From Novacetimonas pomaceti (GTDB taxonomy: Bacteria > Pseudomonadota > Alphaproteobacteria > Acetobacterales > Acetobacteraceae), in the NCBI RefSeq assembly GCF_003207955.1, contig NZ_NOXG01000001.1, positions 446,128-510,127 of the forward strand: a stretch of DNA of 64,000 nt, written 5' to 3'. The translations under genes and the position numbers were made by a program. Below are positions 25,169 through 33,895 of the stretch, piece by piece. The notes below the pieces were generated by a model that saw only the letters and a program-made list of their open reading frames with translations, did no database searches and was not told the origin of the DNA. Numbering within the stretch: position 1 is the stretch's first letter; every line of letters starts with the position of its first letter.

Positions 25169-27049
25169 TCAGGAACGGGACCCCGTGGGGGTCAGGGCAA
25201 CCGTCCGGGCAATGAACGTGACAAGGTCACGCGCGGTTGCCGGCACGTCCCGACCTTCGGTCGAAAGGCGCAGCTCAGGTTTGGCAGGGGCCTCATACGG
25301 GGCATCAACGCCGGTGAAACCTGAAATTTTGCCCGACCGCGCCGCAGCATAAAGCCCCTTGGGATCGCGGGATTCGCAGGTGGGTTGCGGCGTATCGACA
25401 AAAACCTCGTGGAACTCGTCGCCCACGATCTGACGCGCAAGTTCACGATCGGCGATCGTGGGCGAAATCAGGGCAACCAGCACGACCTGTCCGCTATCGG
25501 CAAGGATGCGCGCCACGGCGGCGGCGCGGCGGACGTTTTCACGCCGGTCCGCTTCGCTGAAGCCAAGATCCGAACACAGGCCGGCACGCAGCGTATCCCC
25601 GTCAAGCACCGAGACATCCATCCCGCGGGAGAACAGCTGCAGTTCGGCCGCGCGCGCGATGGTGCTTTTTCCCGCGCCCGGCAGGCCCGTCATCCAGAAA
25701 ACGCCGCCACGATGTCCCTTGGCCTGTGCCCGGTCCCACAGGGAAACGGTGCTGCCGGTCGGATGGATGGCGTTGGTCCCGGCCACGATGTCCGCCACGC
25801 CGATCAGGGGCACGCCGCCCACGATCTGCTGGTTGCGATCCACCAGGACGCCGCGTCCATCCGCCGTGCCGGGCTGGAACGGGTCGAACTGCATCGTCTC
25901 GGATACGGCGAGGGTGATTTCGGCGAACCCTTCGGGGGGGACCATGTCGGCGGGATGTTCGGTCAGGTCCTCCAGGCGCACGACGGAATCAATGGACGCC
26001 ACCGTCACCTGATGTTCCGCCGTCGCCAGCCGCAGGCGGAAACTCTCGCCAGCGCGCAGCGGCTCCTGACGCAGCCAGAACAGGCGCGCACGCACGCGCG
26101 CGCCCTGCAGTGGCGCCTCGGCAGGCGGGAAAAGCAGGTCGCCACGGTCGGGAATCACGTCGGGTTCCAGCGTGATGGCAACCGACTGTCCCGCCACCGC
26201 CGTCTCCTGCGGGGCGGTGTGCCAGCTTTCGATCGTCGCGATGCGCGCCACGGTGCCGTGGCGTCCGATCACGACCTCGTCGCCAATGTGGATGCGGCCA
26301 CGCTCGATACGGCCAACGACGACGCGCTGGGCATCAAAGCGGTAGACGTCCTGCACCGGCAGGCGCAGCGGCAGGTCCGAGCGCGAGGAGGGGGCCGGCA
26401 CGCGGGCCAGCGCCTCGGTCAGGGTCGGGCCCTTGTACCACGCCATCCGGTCGGACCGCGACGCGATATTGTCGCCTTCGCGGGCGGAGGCCGGCACGAA
26501 CAGGGTCGGCTCGATTTCCAGCTGTTTGAGCAGGGCGGCCACGCTGTGTTCGGATGCCGTGATTTTGGCTTCGTCGTAATCCAGCAGGTCGACCTTGTTC
26601 ATCAGGACGATGACGTGGCGGATGCCGATCAGGCGCAGCAGCATGGCATGGCGGCGCGTCTGTTCCTGCGCCCCCTCGGCAGCGTCAACCACCAGGACGG
26701 CGGCTTCGGCATCGGCGGCGCCGGTGATCATGTTGCGCAGGAACTGCCGGTGGCCCGGCGCATCGACGATCACGAACTGGCGCTGTCCCAGACGGAACGG
26801 GATGCGCGTCGAATCCACGGTCACGCCCTGGTCGCGCTCGATCTGCAGGCTGTCGAGCAGGAAGCTCCATTCAACCGACAGGCCGCGCTTCGTGCTGGAT
26901 TCAATGATCTGCGCCACCCGTCCGTCAGGCAGGCTGTCGGTATCGTACAGCAGGCGCCCGATCAGGGTGGATTTGCCGTGATCGACATGGCCGACGATCA
27001 CGATCGGGGTGGCTGCCTCCTGCGAGGCGGGGGGAGAAATCGTATTCAT
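25169..27049 (-). CDS. cysNC: Bifunctional sulfate adenylyltransferase subunit 1 / adenylylsulfate kinase
   Basis: A fusion of CysN and CysC, 626 residues. The N-terminal EF-Tu-like GTPase has GHVDHGKSTLIGRLLYD, DAPGHRQFLRNMITGAADA and MNKVDL; it drives sulfate activation to APS together with CysD. The C-terminal APS kinase domain starts at about residue 450 with GLPGAGKSTIARAAELQLF and DGDTLRAGLCSDLGF, making PAPS. The ATG at 27049 follows GGAGCTGCAAGGAC. It is 28 bases after cysD. The kinase coexists with a cysH that looks like an APS reductase, so PAPS may serve sulfation rather than, or in addition to, cysteine synthesis. Confidence 0.95.
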   Translation of the reverse strand: MNTISPPASQEAATPIVIVGHVDHGKSTLIGRLLYDTDSLPDGRVAQIIESSTKRGLSVEWSFLLDSLQIERDQGVTVDSTRIPFRLGQRQFVIVDAPGHRQFLRNMITGAADAEAAVLVVDAAEGAQEQTRRHAMLLRLIGIRHVIVLMNKVDLLDYDEAKITASEHSVAALLKQLEIEPTLFVPASAREGDNIASRSDRMAWYKGPTLTEALARVPAPSSRSDLPLRLPVQDVYRFDAQRVVVGRIERGRIHIGDEVVIGRHGTVARIATIESWHTAPQETAVAGQSVAITLEPDVIPDRGDLLFPPAEAPLQGARVRARLFWLRQEPLRAGESFRLRLATAEHQVTVASIDSVVRLEDLTEHPADMVPPEGFAEITLAVSETMQFDPFQPGTADGRGVLVDRNQQIVGGVPLIGVADIVAGTNAIHPTGSTVSLWDRAQAKGHRGGVFWMTGLPGAGKSTIARAAELQLFSRGMDVSVLDGDTLRAGLCSDLGFSEADRRENVRRAAAVARILADSGQVVLVALISPTIADRELARQIVGDEFHEVFVDTPQPTCESRDPKGLYAAARSGKISGFTGVDAPYEAPAKPELRLSTEGRDVPATARDLVTFIARTVALTPTGSRS

Positions 27050-27077
27050 GTCCTTGCAGCTCCGCTCGGCCCGACGT

Positions 27078-27872
27078 TCACAGGTAACCAGCAACGCGAA
27101 GACGCTCGAACGCGTCCTCGGATTCATGATCCATCGCGCGTCCCGCCCGTTCCGACGTGCGCGAGGTTTCCAGCTCGGCGATCACCTCGGCCACCGTGCT
27201 GGCGTTGCTTTCGACGGGGTTGGTGATGTCCTGATCCCCCAGCGAACGGTAACGCTTGCCATTTTTCGAGAAATACAGATCGACAAGGGGAATGCCCTCG
27301 CGCTCGATGTACCGCCAGATGTCGATTTCCCGCCATGCCAGCAGGGGATGGACGCGGATATGCATGCCGGGTTCATGCGGGGTTGCGTACTGGTCCCAGA
27401 ATTCGGGGGGCTGGTTGCGCACGTCCCATTTGTGGCCGGCGCCGCGCGGGCTGAACACGCGTTCCTTCGCGCGGGTGGCCTGTTCATCGCGACGGATGCC
27501 CGCGATGACGCCCGCCAGCTTGTATTTTTCAATCATCGCGGCAAGGCCCGCCGTCTTGCGCGCGGCCGAACGCGCGGCCGGGGGCAGGGTCGGGTCGATT
27601 TCCTCCACCGCCGGGCAGTCGCCCAGCAGCAGGTCGAGGTTCCATTTCTTGGTATATTCGTCGCGGAACTGGTACATTTCCGGAAATTTCTTGCCGGTAT
27701 CGACATGCATGACGGGAAACGGCACGCGACCAAGGAACGCCTTGCGCGCAAGCCAGACCATCACGTTGGAATCCTTGCCCAGCGACCATAGCATCGCCAG
27801 CGGCTTGAGCTTGCGATAGGCCTCGCGGAGGATGAAAATGCTCTGGGCTTCGAGCTGATCGAGATCGTCCAT
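27078..27872 (-). CDS. cysD: Sulfate adenylyltransferase subunit 2
   Basis: ATP-pyrophosphatase-fold subunit that makes APS from sulfate and ATP with CysN. The 264-residue protein shows LEAQSIFILREAYRKLKPL, the PP-loop-like SLGKDSNVM, VDTGKKFPEMYQFRDEY, and the C-terminal FERLRVAGYL. I chose the ATG at 27872 because AAGGAAGG lies about 11 bases upstream and the start matches other CysD proteins; an ATG at 27941 lacks a ribosome site. It is the middle gene of cysH-cysD-cysNC, with 28 bases to cysNC and about 100 bases after cysH. Confidence 0.95.
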   Translation of the reverse strand: MDDLDQLEAQSIFILREAYRKLKPLAMLWSLGKDSNVMVWLARKAFLGRVPFPVMHVDTGKKFPEMYQFRDEYTKKWNLDLLLGDCPAVEEIDPTLPPAARSAARKTAGLAAMIEKYKLAGVIAGIRRDEQATRAKERVFSPRGAGHKWDVRNQPPEFWDQYATPHEPGMHIRVHPLLAWREIDIWRYIEREGIPLVDLYFSKNGKRYRSLGDQDITNPVESNASTVAEVIAELETSRTSERAGRAMDHESEDAFERLRVAGYL

Positions 27873-27973
27873 GGGTTTGCAGACCTTCCTTTCCGGGGAA
27901 GCAGTGACGGGATAAGGCAAAAAGTTGTCGCCGTGGGGCATGGGGCCGTTGCGCCAGATCAGGATATCCTGCG

Positions 27974-28669
27974 TCAGGATACCCTGCGAAGGTGGATGCC
28001 GCATTCGGTCTTGCTCTGCCCCGCCCACCGGCCGGAACGCGGGTCGGCGTCCGCATCGACGGGGCGGGTGCATGGCGCGCAGCCGACCGAGGGGTATCCC
28101 CGCAGGCTCAGCGGATGGCGCGGCAGGTTCCGGCGCGTCATTTCCGCGTCCAGTTCGCGCGGGGTCCAGCGGATCAGCGGATTGATCTTGATACGGCCGT
28201 CATCAAGATGTTCGATCATGGGCAGGTTGGCGCGGGTGGCCGCCTGGCTGCGCTTGCGCCCCGTGATCCATCCGTCAAACGGGATCAGGGCCTCATCCAG
28301 CGGTTCCACTTTGCGCAGCGCGCAGCACGCGTCCGTGTCAAAGGCCCAGAGCTGGCCCTGCGGGTCGCGATCATGGAGCTGTGCGGGGTCGGGATGGATA
28401 TCACGTACGCCCGTCAGCCCGAGGAAGCGCGCCAGTTCCTGGCGATAGGCAAGGGTTTCGGGAAAATGCTGCCCCGTATCGAGGAACAGGACAGGGACCG
28501 CGGGATCGATTTCGGCGGCCAGCGCCAGCAGGACGGCGGATTCCGTCCCGAACGAGGAAACCAGCCCGATGCGTCCGCGCAGTTCCCCCGTCAGGGCGAC
28601 CCGCAGCACATCCTGCGCCGTGTTCGCTTCGGCCTGTAGCGATCGTATAATTGACGGATCAATCTTCAC
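27974..28669 (-). CDS. cysH: Adenylylsulfate/phosphoadenylylsulfate reductase (Fe-S type)
   Basis: Reduces activated sulfate to sulfite. Besides the PP-loop-like SSFGTESAVLL and the catalytic KTECGIH near residue 223, the 232-residue protein carries the Cys pairs C116-C117 (DACCALRK) and C198-x2-C201 (GCAPCTRP). That CC ... CxxC pattern is the [4Fe-4S] signature of APS-reducing enzymes and is missing from E. coli-type PAPS reductases, so APS is the likely substrate. The start is GTG at 28669 or TTG at 28672, after GGAGGGGG. It is the first gene of its unit, with an inverted repeat about 44 bases upstream. Confidence 0.92.
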   Translation of the reverse strand: MKIDPSIIRSLQAEANTAQDVLRVALTGELRGRIGLVSSFGTESAVLLALAAEIDPAVPVLFLDTGQHFPETLAYRQELARFLGLTGVRDIHPDPAQLHDRDPQGQLWAFDTDACCALRKVEPLDEALIPFDGWITGRKRSQAATRANLPMIEHLDDGRIKINPLIRWTPRELDAEMTRRNLPRHPLSLRGYPSVGCAPCTRPVDADADPRSGRWAGQSKTECGIHLRRVS

Positions 28670-28715
28670 CAAACGATCCCCCTCCGCAGTTCACGATCTT
28701 TCATCGTTAATTTGG

Positions 28716-28743
28716 TGAGGAGTTAATCACTATCGTCTCCTCA
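28716..28743. promoter_or_regulatory. Inverted repeat upstream of cysH
   Basis: TGAGGAG and CTCCTCA are exact reverse complements separated by 14 bases, centred about 60 bases upstream of the cysH start. The spacing suits a dimeric regulator or a leader hairpin controlling the cysH-cysD-cysNC unit. I cannot name the regulator. Confidence 0.35.
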
Positions 28744-28829
28744 TGCAAGGGGAATAATACACATTCCGGGGGGATGCATGGTGGGCATATGACTTTGTTA
28801 CAGCTTTATTGCACCATTTCAGATAGTGG

Positions 28830-29711
28830 TTATCGGCTCATGAAAACCGTAAGCTTCCCATTTTCCAGCACATGTCGCGTCACGCCCCCCAGAATCATCT
28901 GGCGCAGGCGGGAATGGGAATAAGCGCCCATGACCATCATGTCGGCCTTGAAATCGCGACATGCCTCCAGCAGGGCGGCGCCGACGCTGCGTCCGTCCGC
29001 GTGGAATTCGTGCATCGTCGTGTCGACCCCATGTATGTCCAAGTAATGCTTGACGTGGCGGGCTTCCGGCCCAAGGCGCTGGTAGCTGCGGCTGTAGAGG
29101 ATGCGCACGTCCTCCGCCTCGACAATCCAGGGCAGGGCATGGCGCAGCGCGGTCGCGGCCTCCGTCGTGCCGTTCCATGCGATGCAGATGCGGCGCCCCA
29201 CGCTGACCGGCCGTTCGATGGGGGCGACCACGACGCAGCGCCCGCTGTCAAACAGCGTCGCATGCAGCGCGTCAGAGGAGGAGACCTGCCCGCTGGCGCC
29301 GGTATTGCGCACGATGACGATATCGGACATCCGCGCCTGATGGGCGACGACGGTGTACATGTTGCCCGCCATGGCGGTGAAGCTGGCGCTGGGCCGGTCC
29401 ATCGGAATGGTGGAAAGGGGGGAGCGCGGCGCGACAAGCGGTATGTTTTCCTCATCCATGAAACCATGGAATGCCTGTCGCACCTCGCGCAGGTGTCCCG
29501 CGCTTTCATGCAGGGCGGCGGCGATCATTTCCTGCACCATCGCGCCCGACAGCCCTTCGCCTGCTATGGGGCTGACCTCCTGCCAGTCGCTTCCGACATG
29601 CAGCCCGGCGATATGCGCGTTGAAACGCCGCGCGAACATCACGGCAATGCCAAGGGCGCTCCCTGCATTTTCCGCGCCGGACAAAGGCAGCAGGATCTTG
29701 CGGATGTGCAT
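28830..29711 (-). CDS. Universal stress protein, two tandem UspA domains
   Basis: A 293-residue cytoplasmic protein with two UspA-like domains. The first begins MHIRKILLPLSGAENAGSAL. The second begins about residue 165 with RRICIAWNGTTEAATALRHA and ends with the glycine-rich MVMGAYSHSRLRQMILGGVTRHVL, which resembles the ATP-binding G-x2-G-x9-G-[ST] loop. Tandem USPs typically respond to oxidative, acid or nutrient stress, which fits the organism's acid lifestyle, but the role here is inference. It stands alone between the cysH promoter region and pdxH. Confidence 0.9.
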   Translation of the reverse strand: MHIRKILLPLSGAENAGSALGIAVMFARRFNAHIAGLHVGSDWQEVSPIAGEGLSGAMVQEMIAAALHESAGHLREVRQAFHGFMDEENIPLVAPRSPLSTIPMDRPSASFTAMAGNMYTVVAHQARMSDIVIVRNTGASGQVSSSDALHATLFDSGRCVVVAPIERPVSVGRRICIAWNGTTEAATALRHALPWIVEAEDVRILYSRSYQRLGPEARHVKHYLDIHGVDTTMHEFHADGRSVGAALLEACRDFKADMMVMGAYSHSRLRQMILGGVTRHVLENGKLTVFMSR

Positions 29712-29795
29712 GGAGGCCCCTTTCGATCTGTTTGTTATTTATTCTGCGTGTCGAGAAACTCTCTCTTTCGGGAAACGGATAAGCGGGCGACAAGT

Positions 29796-30404
29796 TCAGG
29801 GATAAAGACGCTGCCGTGTCCAGCCGTCCTTCCCGTCGCGCGTCCATGTCGCGCGGTCGTGCAGGCGATAGGGGCGATCCTGCCAGAATTCGAAACTGTC
29901 GGGGACCACGCGAAAGCCGTTCCAGTTCTCCGGGCGCGGGATCACCGCGTCCTCGCCGGGATATTGTTCTTCCAGTTCCTTCAGCCGCGCCTCGAAGATG
30001 CCCCGGTCGGCAAGGGGATGGGACTGGTTCGATGCAATCGCGCCAAGGCGGGAGATGCGGCTGCGGCTGGCGAAATAGGTATCGGCTTCCGCCGTGCTTA
30101 CCGGCTCGACCGGGCCTTCGATGCGGATCTGGCGGCGGATGCTTTTCCAGTGGAACAGCAGGGCCGCGTGCGGGTTGGCCTTCAGTTCGGCGGCCTTGCG
30201 GCTGTTGAGGTTGGTATAGAAGACGAACCCGCGCCGATCTGCCCCCTTGAGCAGGATCATGCGGACGGAGGGGCGGCCCTGCGGGGTGGCGGTCGCCAGC
30301 GCCATCGCGTTCGGGTCGTTGGGTTCGTGCGCCGCCGCATCCTTCATCCACGCATCGAAAAGGGTGAAGGGGTCGGCCTCGAGGTCAATCAGCTTGACGG
30401 TCAT
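29796..30404 (-). CDS. pdxH: Pyridoxine/pyridoxamine 5'-phosphate oxidase
   Basis: FMN enzyme that oxidises PNP or PMP to pyridoxal phosphate. The 202 residues include PSVRMILLKGADRRGFVFYTN (FMN/substrate region), LLFHWKSIRRQIRIEGPVE, SRISRLGAIASNQS and the C-terminal WNGFRVVPDSFEFWQ with the terminal RQRLYP typical of PdxH. It has its own promoter region of about 220 bases shared with divergent fabI. PLP made here is needed by several enzymes in the window, including glyA. Confidence 0.95.
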   Translation of the reverse strand: MTVKLIDLEADPFTLFDAWMKDAAAHEPNDPNAMALATATPQGRPSVRMILLKGADRRGFVFYTNLNSRKAAELKANPHAALLFHWKSIRRQIRIEGPVEPVSTAEADTYFASRSRISRLGAIASNQSHPLADRGIFEARLKELEEQYPGEDAVIPRPENWNGFRVVPDSFEFWQDRPYRLHDRATWTRDGKDGWTRQRLYP

Positions 30405-30623
30405 GTCTGTTTTCCGGTCTGTGTGTCATGTGACGGGGGGCCGTGGCCTGATTGTTTTCCGGCCCCGCGCGTGGCCTGATGAGAAACATATGGAAATATA
30501 AGGTAAATTACGACGTCGGGATTAATCGCTACAATTCCGCGCGCCGGACCTTGTCCGATGCTTCGGCTTGTGCGACCACCATGCCGAAATTTTCATACGC
30601 CATTCACCACCAAGGGTAGTAGC

Positions 30624-31463
30624 ATGTCAGACGGTGCGGCCAAAATCTCCGCTACGGGTTCTTTGATGAAAGGCAAGCGCGGACTTGTCATGGGCGTCGC
30701 GAACGACCGCTCCATCGCGTGGGGCATCGCCCGCGCCGTCGCCGAACAGGGTGGCGAGCTGGCCTTTACCTATCAGGGCGAGGCACTGGGCAAGCGGGTG
30801 CGTCCGCTGGCGGCCTCCGTCGGGTCCAGCCTGGTCCTGCCATGCGACGTCAGCGACGACGCCGCGATCGACGCGACATTCGCGGCGATCGAGAAGGAAT
30901 GGGGCCAGCTTGATTTCGTGGTGCATGCGATCGGATGGGCCGACAAGCAGTTCCTGCGTGGCCGTTATGTCGATACCCCGCGTGAGGCGTTTCTCAAGGC
31001 GCTCGACATCTCCTGCTATTCCTTTACCGCCGTGGCGCGGCGCGCGGCGCGGCTGATGAAATCGGGTGGTTCGCTGCTGACGCTGACCTATCTCGGCGCG
31101 GAACGCGTCATGCCGCATTACAACGTGATGGGCGTCGCCAAGGCGGCGCTTGAGGCATCGGTGCGTTACATGGCTGTCGACCTTGGCGGGGATGGCATCC
31201 GCGTCAACGGCATTTCCGCCGGTCCCGTCATGACGCTGGCGGCCAATGGCATCGGCGATTTCCGCTATATCCTCAAATGGAACCAGTACAACTCCCCGCT
31301 GGAGCGTAATGTCTCGCTGGAGGAGGTCGGTGGCGCGGGCCTGTACATGCTGTCCGACCTGTCGGGTGGCGTGACGGGTGAAATCCACCATGTCGATTCC
31401 GGATACCATATCGTGGGGATGAAGAACCCCACGGCCCCCGACATCACCGTCGCGGGAAGCTGA
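30624..31463 (+). CDS. fabI: Enoyl-[acyl-carrier-protein] reductase (NADH), FabI
   Basis: Last reductive step of each fatty acid elongation cycle. The 279-residue SDR protein starts with the FabI-type GLVMGVANDRSIAWGIARA nucleotide-binding loop. It has AIGWADKQFLRG and the catalytic Y-x6-K in MPHYNVMGVAKAALE. FabI is the triclosan target in other bacteria. I chose the ATG at 30624 with AAGGGTAGTAGC upstream; an upstream frame opening at 30558 gives an unlikely N-terminus. aroC follows 24 bases later, so the two are probably co-transcribed. Confidence 0.95.
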   Translation: MSDGAAKISATGSLMKGKRGLVMGVANDRSIAWGIARAVAEQGGELAFTYQGEALGKRVRPLAASVGSSLVLPCDVSDDAAIDATFAAIEKEWGQLDFVVHAIGWADKQFLRGRYVDTPREAFLKALDISCYSFTAVARRAARLMKSGGSLLTLTYLGAERVMPHYNVMGVAKAALEASVRYMAVDLGGDGIRVNGISAGPVMTLAANGIGDFRYILKWNQYNSPLERNVSLEEVGGAGLYMLSDLSGGVTGEIHHVDSGYHIVGMKNPTAPDITVAGS

Positions 31464-31487
31464 CGTCAGGGCGGCGGGGCAGGCGCG

Positions 31488-32561
31488 ATGTCTTACAACA
31501 CGTTCGGACACATGTTCCGCGTCACGACCTGGGGCGAAAGCCATGGTCCGGCCATCGGCTGCGTGGTGGACGGGTGTCCGCCGCGCCTGAAACTGACCGA
31601 GGCCGACATCCAGCCCTGGCTCGACCGGCGCAGGCCGGGGCAGTCGAAATATACGACGCAGCGGCAGGAGGCGGACAGGGTGCAGATCCTGTCCGGCGTG
31701 TTCGAGGGACAGACGACCGGCACGCCCATTTCCCTGGTCATCCACAATACAGACCAGCGATCACGCGATTACGGGGACATTGCCGAACGGTACCGTCCCG
31801 GTCATGCCGATGTCACGTATGACCGCAAATACGGCATCCGCGATTATCGCGGCGGTGGCCGCTCCTCCGCCCGGGAAACGGCGATGCGTGTCGCGGCGGG
31901 GGCGATCGCGCGGCAGGTGCTGGGCCAGGGGGTGCGCATTCGCGGCGCGCTGGTGCAGGTCGGGGCACTCGGGATCGATCGGGCACGGTGGGACTGGGAT
32001 CTGGTGGGGGACAATCCGCTGTTCTGTCCCGATCCGGTGATGCTGGGACAGTGGGAGGACCATCTTGCGCGGATTCGCAAGGACGGATCCTCCATTGGCG
32101 CGGTTGTCGAGGTGGTGGCCGAAGGCGTGCCCGCAGGTCTGGGGGCGCCGATTTATGGCAAGCTGGATTCCGACCTCGCCATGGCGTTCATGAGCATCAA
32201 TGCCGTCAAGGGCGTCGAAATTGGCGACGGGTTCGCCGCCGCCACCCTGACGGGCGAGGAAAATGCAGACCCCATGCGCATGCGCGATGGGCAGCTGCAT
32301 TTCCTGTCCAACCATGCCGGCGGCATCCTGGGGGGCATTTCCACGGGGCAGCCCATCGTGGCGCGTTTCGCGGTCAAACCCACTAGTTCGATCCTTACCC
32401 CCGTTCCTTCGGTCACGCGATCGGGCGGGAACGTCGATGTCATGACCAGGGGGCGGCATGACCCGTGCGTCGGGATCCGGGCCGTGCCGGTGGGCGAGGC
32501 CATGATGGCCTGCGTGCTGGCCGATCATCTTCTGCGTCATCGGGGGCAGGCAGGGACATGA
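31488..32561 (+). CDS. aroC: Chorismate synthase
   Basis: Final step of the shikimate pathway, needing reduced FMN. The 357 residues carry all three chorismate synthase signatures: FRVTTWGESHGPAIGCVVDG near the start, GIRDYRGGGRSSARETAMRVAAGA at about residue 120, and RFAVKPTSSILTPVPSV with RGRHDPCVGIRAVPV near the end. The length is normal. It lies 24 bases after fabI and is convergent with an OsmC-family gene, with a short hairpin between them. Confidence 0.97.
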   Translation: MSYNTFGHMFRVTTWGESHGPAIGCVVDGCPPRLKLTEADIQPWLDRRRPGQSKYTTQRQEADRVQILSGVFEGQTTGTPISLVIHNTDQRSRDYGDIAERYRPGHADVTYDRKYGIRDYRGGGRSSARETAMRVAAGAIARQVLGQGVRIRGALVQVGALGIDRARWDWDLVGDNPLFCPDPVMLGQWEDHLARIRKDGSSIGAVVEVVAEGVPAGLGAPIYGKLDSDLAMAFMSINAVKGVEIGDGFAAATLTGEENADPMRMRDGQLHFLSNHAGGILGGISTGQPIVARFAVKPTSSILTPVPSVTRSGGNVDVMTRGRHDPCVGIRAVPVGEAMMACVLADHLLRHRGQAGT

Positions 32562-32563
32562 TG

Positions 32564-32582
32564 TTCCCCGCCCGTTGGGGAA
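32564..32582. terminator. Short inverted repeat between aroC and the OsmC gene
   Basis: TTCCCC and GGGGAA pair around a 7-base loop in the 26 bases between two convergent stop codons. The stem is short and the T-run weak, so it is only a possible bidirectional terminator. Confidence 0.3.
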
Positions 32583-32587
32583 AGGGC

Positions 32588-33019
32588 TTACTGCTCCAGC
32601 ACGATCTGCAGCGTGATCGGCGCGTTCAGCAGCTTTGAAATGGGGCAGCCTGCCTTGGCCGTATTGGCCAGTTCGCTGAACGTCGCGAAATCGATGTCCT
32701 GCACGGTGGCATGCAGATCCAGATGCACGCCGGTCACGGCAAAGCCGTCATCCTTCTTTTCCAGCGACACGGTGGACTTGGTTTCAAGCAGGTCGGCGGT
32801 AATGCCCTTTCCGCCCAGCACGCCCGACAGCGCCATTGCAAAGCACGCGGCATGGGCGGCGCCGATCAGCTCTTCAGGGTTGGTGCCCGGCGCGTCTTCA
32901 AAGCGGGTGTTGAAGCCATAGGGCTGTTTCGACAGGGCGCCGCTTTCGGTGGAAACATTGCCTTTCCCGTCTTTCAGGCCACCGGCCCACTGCGCCGTTC
33001 CATATTTCTTGATCGCCAT
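32588..33019 (-). CDS. OsmC/Ohr-family peroxiredoxin
   Basis: A 143-residue protein of the OsmC subfamily, which reduces organic hydroperoxides with two cysteines. Both are visible: the peroxidatic-type Cys in AAHAACFAMALS at about residue 59 and the second in AKAGCPISKLL near residue 124. The opening KYGTAQWAGGLKDGKGNVSTESG matches OsmC rather than Ohr. The ATG follows GGAGTACGAAGA. It is probably induced by osmotic or oxidative stress, but no operator is clear. It is convergent with aroC, and a separate intergenic region precedes a nitroreductase. Confidence 0.92.
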   Translation of the reverse strand: MAIKKYGTAQWAGGLKDGKGNVSTESGALSKQPYGFNTRFEDAPGTNPEELIGAAHAACFAMALSGVLGGKGITADLLETKSTVSLEKKDDGFAVTGVHLDLHATVQDIDFATFSELANTAKAGCPISKLLNAPITLQIVLEQ

Positions 33020-33227
33020 TCTTCGTACTCCATCCGTTGTCAGGCCCGGATCATGCGACCCCGGACCATGCTGAGGGCATCGTGTTATAACTTCCGTCGC
33101 GCATGAAGGTTGTCGGAGGGGATGTCACGCTGTCGTGAAGATGGCGATGTCCGGATCTGCAGGCGATTCCCGATCCTTTGACCTGCGGCGGGGGCAGGGG
33201 TTACGCTGTGGCGGAATTAAGGGACAG

Positions 33228-33261
33228 CCGCCTGTAACGGCGTTGCCGTCATCGCAGGCGG
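33228..33261 (+). promoter_or_regulatory. Nested stem-loop just before the nitroreductase start
   Basis: CCGCCTG (33228-33234) pairs with CAGGCGG (33255-33261), and inside it ACGGC pairs with GCCGT around GTT. The structure ends 13 bases before the ATG, next to the ribosome-binding CAGGAG, so it could influence translation. No known riboswitch class matches. Confidence 0.3.
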
Positions 33262-33274
33262 ATCAGGCAGGAGA

Positions 33275-33895
33275 ATGAAGATCATGGATACACTGGAAGC
33301 CATTCGCAGGCGCCGCGCGATAAGGGCATATGATCCTACCTATCACATTGACGATGCGCAGGTTGAAGCGCTGCTGCATGCGGCCCGCCACGCGCCGAGC
33401 GCGTTCAATATCCAGCATTGCCGCTTCGTTGTGGTAAAGGATCCGCAACTGCGTCGGGAACTGCGCAAGGTGGCATGGGACCAGGCACAGGTAACCGATG
33501 CCTCGGTGCTGGTGGTCGTATGTGCCGATGTGGATGCATGGAAAAAGAACCCGGCCCGCTATTTCGACGGGGCACCGAAAGAGGTGCAGGACCAGATGGC
33601 CGGCATGATCCACGATTATTACAGCGGCCGTGAATGGGTGCAGCGTGACGAAACCATGCGAAGCGCGGGGCTGGCGGCCCAGACGCTGATGCTGGCGGCC
33701 ACGGCGAAGGGATACCAGAGCTGCCCCATGGACGGGTTCGATTACGACGCTGTGGGAAAGCTGATCAACCTGCCTGCCGACCATGTGGTCGCCATGTTCG
33801 TCGTGATCGGCCGGGGCACGCAGGAGGCCCTGCCACGGGTCGGCGCGCTGCCGGACGGCGAGGTCATCATTACGGACCGTTTCCCGGCAGGTTGA
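33275..33895 (+). CDS. Nitroreductase family protein
   Basis: A 206-residue FMN-dependent oxidoreductase of the nitroreductase superfamily. The N-terminus IRRRRAIRAYDPTYHIDDA and ARHAPSAFNIQHCRFVVV are the FMN-binding opening. GLAAQTLMLAATAKGYQSCPM and VVAMFVVIGRGTQEALPR complete the fold. Members reduce nitroaromatics, quinones or other electron acceptors, and the physiological substrate is unknown. It is not BluB, which lacks this N-terminal pattern. A structured leader precedes the ATG. The gene stands alone between OsmC (divergent) and an RhlE-like helicase. Confidence 0.85.
   Translation: MKIMDTLEAIRRRRAIRAYDPTYHIDDAQVEALLHAARHAPSAFNIQHCRFVVVKDPQLRRELRKVAWDQAQVTDASVLVVVCADVDAWKKNPARYFDGAPKEVQDQMAGMIHDYYSGREWVQRDETMRSAGLAAQTLMLAATAKGYQSCPMDGFDYDAVGKLINLPADHVVAMFVVIGRGTQEALPRVGALPDGEVIITDRFPAG

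Noticed and set aside
25385..27226. A 613-codon open frame on the plus strand
   Set aside because: It is antisense to cysNC, whose motifs and neighbours are unambiguous.
28872..30479. A 535-codon open frame on the plus strand
   Set aside because: Antisense to the tandem UspA gene and pdxH, both well supported.
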